Positions 14,100-24,695 of a stretch of DNA of 64,000 nucleotides are shown in pieces. The stretch's first letter is position 1. Every line of letters begins with the position of its first letter. Source of the stretch: Pholis gunnellus (Eukaryota; Chordata; Actinopteri; Perciformes; Pholidae). The notes beneath the pieces were generated by a model. It was not told where the DNA came from and searched no databases. It saw only the letters and a list, made by a program, of their open reading frames with translations. The stretch spans positions 6,986,947 to 7,050,946 of the forward strand of contig OU342811.1 of the NCBI GenBank assembly GCA_910591455.2, in the 5' to 3' direction. Both the position numbers and the translations under genes were made by a program.

Positions 14100-17000
14100 A
14101 TGGAGACCAAACAGGAGCCATCATCTGTGTGGAGTCAGACTTCTGACAACGATCCAAGCAACGGCACACAGGTCTGAACCGTCCCTGTGCTACATTCAAC
14201 CAGGCATCAGAGGACAAGTTTCACAACTAGTCTGTTGAACACTCACCAGATGCATCCTTCTGCCCAGAGTTTCTACTCTATCCCAACATTCACTATCCAC
14301 ATACATAGCTTTAGTTAATAGAATATTGTGGGATTTTCCAAGTTGTGGTTCCTTAAAGGACACGAGGACAAGAATGCACCGTCATTTGTTCAACACTACT
14401 ATGTCAAGGGTGGATTAATAAGGCCTTCGTGTCTCCTGCAGGTGCATTTTGAAGGCGGCACAGTGGCCCAGATCGTGTACAGTGGCGATCAGGCGGACCG
14501 GGGACAGCAGCAGGTGGTTTACACAGCAGATGGGAACTCCTATACCTCAGTAGAGTCTGCAGAGCACACACTGGTTTACATTCACCCTGCAGATGGCACT
14601 CAGGTAAGAACACTTCTTCTTTTTTTTTTTTAGAGCATAAATATTTGTAACTAATATTTTAAGCATGTAGACGACAGAGGAACAGCTTGTATTGATGGAC
14701 GGGTTGGGTTCAATGTTTTGTTCAAGGAGGCCATGGCACATAGTGTTGTCATTCTTGACCGCATGTTTGGCACATTTTATAAAAATCAGCATTGACCCTC
14801 TCAAGAGTTTCCTTTATTTTCACTGTCTTGGTTCAAATGTGCCAAGTACGCATGAATGAATATGTATATTTCATAGCATGCACTCGGCCCTGCAAGATCA
14901 CAGCTCAGTATTAAACTTCTCTTTCAGACTGTTTTTGCTGACCAGCCTCAAGTGGCTTACATTCAGCAGGATGGTACAACGCAACAGGTGAGTTTACGAG
15001 GTACTGTCACGTCGTCGCTGTGTGCCACCTGGTGTTCTTGAACCTTATTAAAGCGATGCATTCTCATCCGCAGGTCACAGTTTTGCTGCCCAGTGGACAG
15101 AACATGAATGCTGCCAATCTGCATGTTCTCAGTAACGTAGCAGAGGCTCCCCAAGCTATCCTGGAGCCAGTTTCCCAGGTGAGGCTATGGCATGACGTCG
15201 GCATTTGATGAGATGAACAAATAAGATCTTCATGAATATCACGGGTTAACGTTTTGATTGATGTCACTGTCAGTCCCTCAGAAACAAACGATAGATGGAT
15301 GTTTGTTGATTTGACAACCACAACATTTATTTTTGCATGCACAGAATATCATAAATAAATATTCTCTGGTGGTGTAAAACTATCCAGCGTTTGTCACGTA
15401 AAGATGAACAGAGCAATATTGAAACTGTGAACTGATCAAACGCACACAGGAGCAGCTGTCCGTGTCCAATTCGCTCCCCTCCATGGCTGACATCGCGGAC
15501 CCCCCCACCAGTCCCCTCGGGGCCACAGACTCCACGGACGATTCTGACGAAGATGAGGACGAAGACTCTGAGATGGATGACTGGGAACCTCGTCTGCCTC
15601 AGTCGTTCAACCCTCACAGCCTCTGTGAGTGAAGTCCTCCACAGTCGTAATGCAGTCGTCTGGTCCCTGTTGAGTCTTGACTGTGGAAGTGATGCTTTAT
15701 TTAATACACTCGGCTCACTGACTCACATAAACCACATAACATAACAAAATCTAAATATAGAACATTAGAACACGCACAAAACAACTACAACTGGTCTAGT
15801 TCTGTACTAGAATGTATTTGTTTTTCTTGATAAGAAATGTAATCTGATGTGTTATCATTTTTCAAATCACAGACGTTATGTTGAGTGGCTGTGGACACTT
15901 TTTAAGTAGAAAAACACAAAGTAGAGCAAAAATCGACTAACAAATAATATTTACTCCTCATTAATTTTATGTATATATATATATCTGTTGTAGTGATTGT
16001 ATCTTATTGATCTTTTTTTTTTGTGGCTTCTCAGGGTGTGACGAGTGTAATAATGCCAACCCCTCTGTGTGCCTGAAGCACGGCCCTCTGCACCCCATCC
16101 CCAACCGGCCTGTGATGTCCAAGGCCCGGGCCAGTCTGCCTCTGGTCCTCTACATCGACCGCTTCCTGGGCGGAGTGTTCTCCAAGAGACGCATCCCAAA
16201 GCGCACACAGTTTGGTCCGGTGGAGGGACACCTGGTTTCTCAGAGTGAACTGCAGGACCACTACATTCATCTAAAAGTAAACCGGCGCTCTGCACGACGG
16301 ATCTCTGTTTGATTGCTTTTAGGCTCTCTGTAGTTGTGTAGTTTTTATTTTAGTATTTAGCTGCACTGAGTAAAATATACATCTGACATTTTCTGTACTA
16401 AGAAGACTATATTTGCCCTTCTGGTTAAATATGACATTCTGGTATTGGATAGGGACACTTTAATATCCAAACTGTCTTGAGTCACTTCTCATGTTGGTGC
16501 TGTTTGGAATTAAGTTATCATAGTTGTGAAATGATTGCTTTACAAACAGCCAGAAGCAAAAAAAGGCAGAATTTTTAATAATAGTGTCCTAACAAAGAAA
16601 TAAAGACAGTAAATATATTTTCTGTGAATGAGAGTTTTATAGGAAAGTGCTGAGCAAGTAATAACTGAGGGAGACATTGTGTGTGCGTGTGTGTGTGCGT
16701 GTGTGTGTGCGTGTGTGCAGTGTAAGGATGCCCTCTCTATGTCTGATCTCTAGTCTGTGTTTTTGCTTGTTGGCTCAGCTGTGCATGCTGGATGCAGAGA
16801 AAGATGGAGAGAAGTCCGATGACATGTGGTTGGACCTTTCCGATGAAGACAGCTGTAACTGGATGATGTTTGTGAGACCTGCTCAGAACCACCTGGAGCA
16901 GAACCTGGTCGCCTACCAGTATGGCTCAGAGATTTTCTACACCTCCATCAAGAACATCCAACCCAAACAGGAGCTCAAGGTCAGTCCTGTGTGTTGCGTT

Positions 17001-20000
17001 GTGCATACACTGCGTAATATAGAGATACACATTCATATTATACACAACCATTTGTTATTTTTTTATCAATGTCAATCAGCTGACAACCGACTGGTTTTGC
17101 TTGGTGGTCAATCGATCAGTGCATCTCTCTTCATATGTAGTACTTAACTTAACGCTTTTCAGCTGTGTAATGAATCAAAGTGGTAACTCCTGTATGCTCC
17201 CTGCCCAGCATCAAACAGCTTAAAGGCAGAGTTAGCGACAAGCTGGTGAGGAAATGTAGTTTAGTTCAGTCAAATATCTAGCAACTTAATTACCAGATAT
17301 TTTTCTCAGTAGGCGACAGAGACAAGCCAGAGCCAAAAGGAGAGTTAATCAGTCCCAGTAAATAAGTGATTTGTGTTGTTCATGATATCTCCCTCTGCAG
17401 GTGTGGTATGCGGCATCATATGCAGAGTTCGTCAACCAGAAGATCCACAATGTTACAGAAGAAGAGAGAAAAGGTGAGTCGCTGCACATAATACTTAAGA
17501 TCAACACCATCTGTTTTTTTGACTTATTTACCAAACTTGCAACACTCCTATTGTGGCCGGTATGCTCAGAGCAGAGCACTGTCTGTTGGCTATAATCTGT
17601 AGCTGTTATGATTTTTTTTTTCTTCAATTTTGGTTATTGTAAAGTTGGTCTTGAATTTTATTCCGATTGGCATGAAAAAAAGTCTTAAATCTCACTTGCC
17701 TTAAGCTGTAGCAGCCCTTTGTGATGACATGTCCCATTACAAACTGTTACAGCAGTAGGAGAGGTCAGTAGCAGTGCTTCCTCCTGGTCCTCACTTTCTG
17801 TTGTTCCTTCAGTGCTCCGGGAGCAGGAGAAGAACTGGCCTTGTTATGAGTGTAACCGCCGCTTCGTGAGCTCTGAACAGCTGCAGCAACATCTCAACAT
17901 GCATGATGACAAGTTAAACTCTGTTACCAGGTAAAACCCCCTTTTCCTCATCTTATTTTGCATTTCTTTTCTTTTGTTTCTATCACATTAGAGCCCAAAT
18001 GACCAGATTGCCTGTTTCTTTCCTCTCTCAGATCCAGAGGCCGGGGTCGAGGAAGAGGCAGGAGGAGATTTGGGACAGGAAGAAGACCGGGACGCCCGCC
18101 TAAATTTATACGTTTGGATCCACCAGTCGACACTGGTGGGGAAAAGACAACAGTAAGGGACGCATTAATACGTACTGTGCTGCTTAATCGATTGGTTGAT
18201 TGGCTCTGGGAAATTGTGATGGACCTTTTTTCACCTTTTTAATCAGGAGATGCTGGAATTGACTGAGAAACCTCTGGATGAGCGAGCGGACGGAGCTCAG
18301 AACGGGTTGATGGTGGTGGAGATGGAGTCGGAGGCAGCGCCTGGGTCTGAGGCAGAGGGACAGCTTGTCCTTCCTGCAGGGGAGCCGGTTTCAGAGTCCG
18401 TCAGCCCGCCCTCCAACACAGACGTGCCTGTCCCACTAAAGGAGGACCCAGCACAGAGCAGCCATTCGGACACCCACCTCACCTCTCAGGACATGCGCCG
18501 TGCCAAGAGGATACGGGTGAGACTGCTGTGTTCAGCGAAATGCAACAGCGCTTTAGATAAGTTTGTTATTTGGTGTCATAGTGGCCATGTTGGCTTTACA
18601 ACAGTGTGTCTCTCTTCCTCAATGCGTGCTTCCCTCAAAGATGGATGTACAGGTAGGTAGGACCAGGAGGATGGCAGAAAAAAAAACACTCGCTTCAAAG
18701 ATTCCTTTCGTCATTTCCCCATGGTGTTACTATTCATGTGATATTTCTGGGTATTCCACCTCTTTGCACACTCCATTGCATCCATCAGCCTCATCCCATG
18801 TCAGGGCAGATCTGTGTCAGTAAACACTGTTGGGGTTTCCTGCTAGTAATTCCTCCCTCTCTTTTGTCCACCTCAGAATGCAGCGCTGCAGCACCTTTTC
18901 ATAAGGAAGAGTTTTCGCCCTTTTAAATGCACCCACTGTGGAAAGGCATTCCGGGACAAAGACAAGCTGGATCAGCACCTGCGGGTCCACGGCCGGGACG
19001 CCTACGCCTTTTCCTGCCACATTTGCAGCAAGACTTTTATGAGTGACTCGGCCCTGGAGGACCATCTGGTGGTGCACACGGAGAACCGCTCCTACTCTTG
19101 TCTCTTATGCCCGGAAACCTTTGAAAGGCTGGACCTGCTCAAAGACCACGTAGGGATGCATGCGGTGAACGGCTGCTTCACCTGTCCCACCTGCAAGAAG
19201 ACATTTACTGACTTCATCCAGGTTAGTAATAAATGTCTTTGGCCTGAAAGGGTCTGTGAAGTGAAGTTAAGAAGAATTAAGGAAGGAACATTCTGATTTG
19301 AAATAGTAAATTGACTTATTTACCCAGATTTTGGACCACAAAATGTTCTCTTCCATAGGTGAAGAAGCATATCCGCTGCTTTCATTCAGAGAAGGTCTTC
19401 CAGTGCCCAGACTGTGAAAAGGCCTTCTGCCGGCCGGACAAGCTGCGTCTGCACATGTTACGCCACTCTGACCGCAAGGACTTCCTGTGCTCAACATGTG
19501 GCAAACAATTCAAGGTAATATGAATAGATGCAGCATTGAAAGATAACAGTAAGTAGTAAATAGACATGTCAGTTCTTATGTGACAATTCTTTTCCTGTGG
19601 CATTAAGAGGAAAGATAAGCTGCGGGAGCACATGCAGCGCATGCACAATCCTGACAGAGAGGCCAAGAAGGCAGACCGAATCCACCGCTCCAAAACCCTC
19701 AAACTGAAGGTGCCCACCACGGACTTCGAGAGCTTCATGTTCAAGTGCAGAGTGTGCATGATGGGATTCAGACGCAGAGGAATGCTGGTGAGCAACAGGT
19801 CACAGAAAGCTTTTTGTTTGTTGATAATGGAGTTGGAGATGTTCCAGTACACTTTGCTTTATTGTTCTGGTTACAGGTCAATCATTTGTCCAAGCGTCAT
19901 CCAGAGATGCGTATTGATGATGTGCCTGAGCTCACGCTGCCGATTATCAAGCCCAACAGGGACTACTTCTGCCAGTATTGTGACAAGGTCCGTTACCTTC

Positions 20001-22719
20001 CTGTCGTGCAATTTGAGTTTCTGGTCATTGTCAATGGTCTTTGTGTTTTTTTTTATTATTTATGTAATATTTGTTGAAAGAGATATATATTTATTTATTT
20101 ATCAATGAATCATCTGATGGCTCCCTGTGCAGGTGTATAAGAGTGCCAGTAAGAGGAAAGCACACATACTGAAGAACCACCCTGGGGCAGAACTGCCTCC
20201 CAGCATCCGTAAGTTGCGTCCGGCTGCTCCTGGTGAACCAGACCCCATGTTGAGCACACACACACAGCTGACTGGCACCATCGCCACTGCACCAGTCTGT
20301 TGCCCACACTGTGCCAAACAGTACAGCAGCAAGGTTAGTATGAAGCTCTGTCAATAATGTTGTGAATATTTCTACAAAGATGGACGCATTCACACTTCTA
20401 TGCCGTGTCTTGGACACTTCCAGATCCCGGCTGATAACTCTCTTTGCTTGTATCTCAGACTAAGATGGTTCAGCACATCAGGAAGAAGCATCCAGAGTTT
20501 GCCCAACTTGCCAACACCATCCAGGCTCCTCTGACTACAGCTGTCATCAGCAGTGCTCCTGCAGTCATCAGTGCGGATGGCACCACAGCTGAGGCTGTAG
20601 TGGTAAGAAAGAGTAACAAACGTTGAACACCAACACTCAGTGGATTTCTGAAAATGTGAATTACATAAACACAAATTGGTGATAGTAAAGTACAAAGCTA
20701 CACAGTGTAAATAAATGTTAATGTTATAGAAAACTAGACTCTGCAGCAGAATCAATAACGAAAGAAATGGGATCAACTCGTAAACACCCGACAATAGAAC
20801 TTCTGATTTATTTTCTCCACAGACCACAGATTTGCTGACCCAGGCCATGACGGAGCTTTCTCAAACACTGACCACAGACTACCGCACAGCTCAGGGAGAC
20901 TACCAGAGGATCCAGTACATCCCAGTGTCTCAGGCAGGAGGCAACCTATCCCAGCCGCAACACATTCAGCTGCAGGTGGTGCAGGTGGCTCCGGTGAGTT
21001 CCGGGATCTGATCTAGGATCTAGATTTGTTTTTTTTCAAAACTTTGATGTGTCCCTGAAAGGCTGACTCAGCATTTTAACAATATCCTGCTCTGCAATCA
21101 AAGTACTAAAACAATCAGTCGATTAATCGATTATAAAAGACTTAAAGTTGCTTGTTCTGTGGTGGATTGAGGTAAATGTAAGAACGTACTTATTTTTTTC
21201 TGTGTTTCACAGGCTTCCCCCCCACATTCCCAGCACCCGACAGTAGATGTGAGCCAGCTGCATGACCCTCATGGCTACAGCCAACACTCCATCCAGGTAC
21301 AACACATCCAGGTCAATGAGGCCTCAGGCACTGGACAGGGTGCCGGCCAGGTAAATCCTCAACCCTCTGACTCTGATAATAACACACGTTGTGGGTCCCA
21401 TAATGTTAAGCTTGAAAAGCTTGAATATTGCATCTCTTCACTCTCTTTTAGGTCACCGGTCAGCCTCTAAGCCCCACCTCCCAGCAGCCCAGTCAGGAGC
21501 TGAGCCCCACCCAGCTGACCCCTGTGACCTTAGCTCAGAGCCACACCCTGCAGACCGGCAGCACCCAGCAGCAGCAGCAGGGGACCGTGCAGCACGCCTA
21601 CATACCCGGGAACTGGAACTACCGAGGCTACTGTGAGTTGCACGCATGCTCCCATATCGTCCAGTCAGACTCTGTATGTTTTAATGGCTCTATACTGTAA
21701 GAACGCCTCTCAGGTTAATATGTCAACTTTTTACTGTGGCAGCGTCTGAGATCCAGATGATGGCTCTACCTCACACGCAATATGTGATAGCTGAGGCCAG
21801 CACTCCTGTATCTGGAGTCAACAGCAACCAGGTGAAAACGGTGAGTGAGTGCTGTCTGATACCTGTCAGATTAAAGTGACCGGTACATTTGGCTGTGGTT
21901 TAGGAAAGATGCCGCTTCATTTTTTTACACCCATGTTTTTTATAGGTAAGGCTCACACTGCAAGTGTCACTCGTCCAGACAAAAGCTCAAAAGATCTTTC
22001 TTTTTTTAGATGCAAATTTCAAATAAATTCAGTAAAGATTGGCAATGCTGATTGGCTATTCTAACGTGATCTCGCAAATCAGAAAAATTACTTTTTCTTG
22101 TGGTATAGTCTAAAATACTAATTTGTGTGATTTTCTTTTTTACTGCACTGACTGCAGTCAGTCTGGTATTTATTAACGAATGTTAACCATAACACCTGAA
22201 ATGATTGTTCTCAAGATCTTTAATAGGAAACAGGAAATAATCAAATGTGTTGAAGTGTGTTTTTAAAAAAAACATTTCATAACTGAATTTATGGAATATT
22301 GTAATATATACAGTTACCGTGATATACAGTGATAGAAGATTTTGGCCATATCACCCACCCCTACTCTGCATACACATCTTTGAGAAACTTGTATGCTGCC
22401 AGATGTGTGTTACATCTCAGACAGTAAAGAATAAGAAATGGGCAAACATTCTGAATTGAACATGGTGGCTTATGGGACCAAGTGAACCCCTAGTTGTGGA
22501 ACTTAAGTCATTCTCATCCCTGTCCTGCAGACACACTACGTTATCTCTGAGGGTCAGACTGAACTGGAGACTAAACAGACTATTTCTCAGAGTACAACCC
22601 AGGGCCACGCGGATCATCTGGAGCAGCAACCGGCCAATCAGCAAGCCACCACGCAGTACATCATCACCACAACCACCAATGGCAGCGGCACTAGTGAAGT
22701 TCACATCACAAAACCCTGA
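14100..22719 (+). CDS. prdm10: PR domain zinc finger protein 10
   Basis: A nuclear DNA-binding transcription regulator of the PRDM family. I assembled coding exons 14100-14171, 14442-14603, 14928-14987, 15074-15178, 15450-15624, 16035-16276, 16779-16979, 17401-17473, 17813-17930, 18032-18152, 18247-18516, 18877-19221, 19359-19514, 19608-19787, 19877-19987, 20133-20333, 20459-20602, 20823-20993, 21213-21350, 21452-21632, 21743-21840 and 22531-22719. All have GT/AG borders and compatible phases, giving 3,513 bp, or 1,170 residues plus stop. The vertebrate protein as I know it is about 1,150 residues. The start ATG lies in GCCATGG, a good Kozak context, and begins METKQE, similar to the known N-terminus. 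The order acidic region, PR domain, finger, AT-hook-like segment, nine fingers, Q-rich tail and the ending HITKP are diagnostic. Nothing is broken. It diverges from aplp2, and an unknown gene follows in tandem. Confidence 0.97.
14442..15624 (+). other. prdm10: prdm10 N-terminal acidic/activation region
   Basis: Four exons (14442-14603, 14928-14987, 15074-15178, 15450-15624) encode roughly residues 25-191. The first contains the conserved segments TVAQIVY and QVVYTADG and the block HTLVYIHP. The last contains an Asp/Glu-rich run (DDSDEDEDEDSEMDDWEP) and ends one base into the Trp codon that the next exon completes. The region is probably mostly disordered. Confidence 0.9.
16035..17473 (+). other. 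prdm10: prdm10 PR (SET-related) domain exons
   Basis: Three exons (16035-16276, 16779-16979, 17401-17473), residues about 192-363. They begin with a Cys-rich segment (WCDECNNA) and contain LYIDRFLGGVFSKRRIPKRT, CNWMMFVRPA, NLVAYQYG and LKVWYAASYAEF, the family's PR-domain hallmarks. PR domains are related to SET methyltransferase domains; whether this one is catalytic cannot be judged from sequence. A GTGTGTGC-type microsatellite (16678-16719) lies in the intron about 60 bp before the second exon. Confidence 0.95.
17813..18152 (+). other. prdm10: prdm10 first zinc finger and AT-hook-like segment
   Basis: Exon 17813-17930 encodes an isolated C2H2 finger (CYEC ... HLNMH, residues about 374-394). 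Exon 18032-18152 encodes a Gly/Arg-rich run ending RRPGRPPKFIR. GRP flanked by basic residues is the AT-hook core, suggesting minor-groove DNA contact. Confidence 0.9.
18877..20602 (+). other. prdm10: prdm10 nine-finger C2H2 array
   Basis: Six exons (18877-19221, 19359-19514, 19608-19787, 19877-19987, 20133-20333, 20459-20602) encode nine C2H2 fingers between residues about 543 and 880. All show the Cys and His ligand pairs, for example FKCTHCGKAF, FLCSTCGKQF, YFCQYCDK and VCCPHCAKQY. Several fingers are split by introns. The linker between the eighth and ninth fingers (IRKLRPAAPGEPDPMLS) is long, as in mammals. No zinc ligand is missing. Confidence 0.95.
20823..22719 (+). other. prdm10: prdm10 C-terminal Gln/Thr-rich region
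   Basis: Exons 20823-20993, 21213-21350, 21452-21632, 21743-21840 and 22531-22719 encode residues about 913-1170. They are rich in Gln, Ser and Thr, including a five-Gln run from CAG codons near 21570, and end with ITTTTNGSGTSEVHITKP. Such composition is typical of activation domains. The final intron (21841-22530) contains a transposon end. Confidence 0.93.
22290..22363. mobile_element. one end of a DNA transposon-like repeat in prdm10 last intron
   Basis: The sequence ending TTTTGGCCATATCACCCACC CCTA, read on the minus strand, starts TAGGGGTGGGTGATATGGCC. That is close to a terminal sequence common to fish nonautonomous DNA elements. No partner end with the same sequence was seen upstream in the intron, so it appears to be a truncated or solo end. 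Family assignment is from memory and tentative. Confidence 0.5.
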
Positions 22720-24040
22720 AGTGTACTGCGATGAACTCTGCAAACCACGGACTGATCCTGCATGTATACCTCAGCAGCTTGTATGCTCATTAATGAACAA
22801 ACACACAGTCGCAGGTGGATACATACAGCGCTAAAATGGGGATGACTTGATGACCAGCACAGTTTTATGTGTCTGTAAGATGATGAATGGGCTGTTGAGT
22901 TGCAAGCTGCTAGAACCTTGTGAGAAAGTAAAGTTAGGAGAGTTAAGTTAAGTTTTGATTTTAACAGAAGATGTAAACAAAGACTGAATTGAACTTGCTT
23001 TAAAGACACAGCACTGGAAACATTTTCATTGAAACAGGGACATTATATTAAATACAGGGTCCTGTACACATTTGGAAAGTATGGACCATAAAAACAAACG
23101 TTTCACAGTCTTACTGTGTGAGCTACTGAAGTGGTGGAAATATTTTATTGCTCAGTCCTTACACATATTCAAGTGCCCATTTTACATATTTGTAAAGTTA
23201 CAGGAATTTCTAAAGTACAGTATTTATAATGAAATACAGAACTGAAAAATATGGAAGAATACTGTATAAAACAGTTCTCTGGTAGGCCTTTCAAACAGGT
23301 CATTGTGTTTATGCCCAACACCATCTGTTGTGTTGTATGTTACCCTATTGTTGCTGACCTCAAATGTGTCCATTCATTTCCTTTGGGAAGGCCTCAGACA
23401 ATCTTTATTCACGTAGTGGATTGTCCTAATTTCTCCTAGTTAAAGTGTTACAATTAGAAACATTAGGGGACAGCATCACATGTTTGCAACTGAGCAGCTG
23501 AGGAGGTCCACATACAGTGTTTAAGAATGATAAGGGCTTATTCCATTGTATTAATCTGTTTATTAAATACAACCAATATTGCAAGTACTTCATTTAGGGC
23601 TGGTGCTTAAATAACAGCATAGTGTCTTAGGGTAAAGAGGAAGACATTGCCACTCAGCATGTCTCATATTTCCTTCCCAATATGGTGAGAAAAGAGGAAG
23701 TTATTCAGAAGGAATAGCTCAAACCTTGTGACAGCAATCGCCTGCCTACTGTGTGTTTATGAGCAAGGCCTCTAATGCTGGAACTTATAGTATGACATTA
23801 CTTCTGGTACTTAAGACTTTCATTAAGTACTTTTAAGTTACCCATGAAGACCACAGCGGTTAATACACAAAATCTAGGCTCTTGTAAAATGCTGTTAATG
23901 TGCCCATTATTTATATTAGTCTATAGACTTGTACAATGTAAAATATTGCAGGAATATTATGAGACTTTGATCATGTACAGCAGCGATTTTGTCCTTTTGT
24001 TTATGTGTTGAGAAATTAAATTCTTTTATATCTGCCCAGT
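22720..24040 (+). other. prdm10: prdm10 3' UTR with polyadenylation signal
   Basis: About 1.3 kb of AT-rich sequence without coding potential follows the stop codon. The hexamer ATTAAA at 24015-24020, followed by a T/GT-rich stretch (about 24022-24060), is the best candidate poly(A) signal. The exact cleavage site is not determinable. Confidence 0.65.
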
Positions 24041-24168
24041 GTGTTTTCTGTTCAATTCATTATAAAAGGTGTTGAACTTGGGGAGCAAGCGATGCCCAAA
24101 CAGTCTGTTCAGGTTCATTTTCAGATGAATTGGGGTCTTGATCTCTCTGGATATTATTCTTGCTCTCA

Positions 24169-24182
24169 CTGCTAGATGGCAG
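24169..24182 (+). promoter_or_regulatory. CTCF-like motif between prdm10 and the next gene
   Basis: CTGCTAGATGGCAG matches 12 of 14 positions of the CTCF core consensus. It lies between the prdm10 poly(A) region and the unknown downstream gene, where a boundary element would make sense. Motif evidence only. Confidence 0.35.
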
Positions 24183-24695
24183 AATGGCCACAGAAAACAG
24201 AAAGAAGTTCTACAGCATTTTAAAACTGACTAAAACATTACAACGGAACAGGTCAACCTTAATTATGTGTGAGTGTTAGTGATCGCCCATCCATTTGTGA
24301 ACCTCTCTCTTTTAATTAAGGTTTTAATGCTATTCAGATCCAACACCTTGTTCACATGGTGTGGCCTAATAATAGCTTGGTGACTCGCAGCGTACCTGGG
24401 CGGAGCAGGGCTTGTCCTCCACACAATTGTGATAAGTATGTTTCACACATTCCTTCGAGGAACGTAAAAACGTAAAAAGAAAACACCACCTGGATTGAAC
24501 AAATAGTCCAGTAGAACCAGTTCAACAAGCTAAACTAATCACATACCAAGCAGGTGTATTGTGTTCAACTAATTGCTCTGGTGCAGTTTCAAACAGCATG
24601 TCTGTGTCTGTGTTGCTCCCATGACTTGGTTGACAGTTTGCCACCCCAAAAGTCGAGGGGGTACAGGACAAGGAGGGAGACCGGGCTGTAAATGG
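24183..24695 (+). other. spacer and probable 5' region of the downstream gene
   Basis: No exon from prdm10 remains here. The last 100 bp become G-rich and open in frame with the following start codon (an in-frame ATG also exists at 24573). Transcription of the next gene therefore probably starts within this stretch. No TATA or CCAAT box is obvious. Confidence 0.4.

Noticed and set aside
18641..18655. Possible alternative donor (CAGGTAGGTAGG) within the prdm10 intron after 18516
   Set aside because: The flanking sequence would add residues absent from the known protein, and the direct junction 18516 to 18877 is in phase and conserved (KRIR then NAALQHLF).
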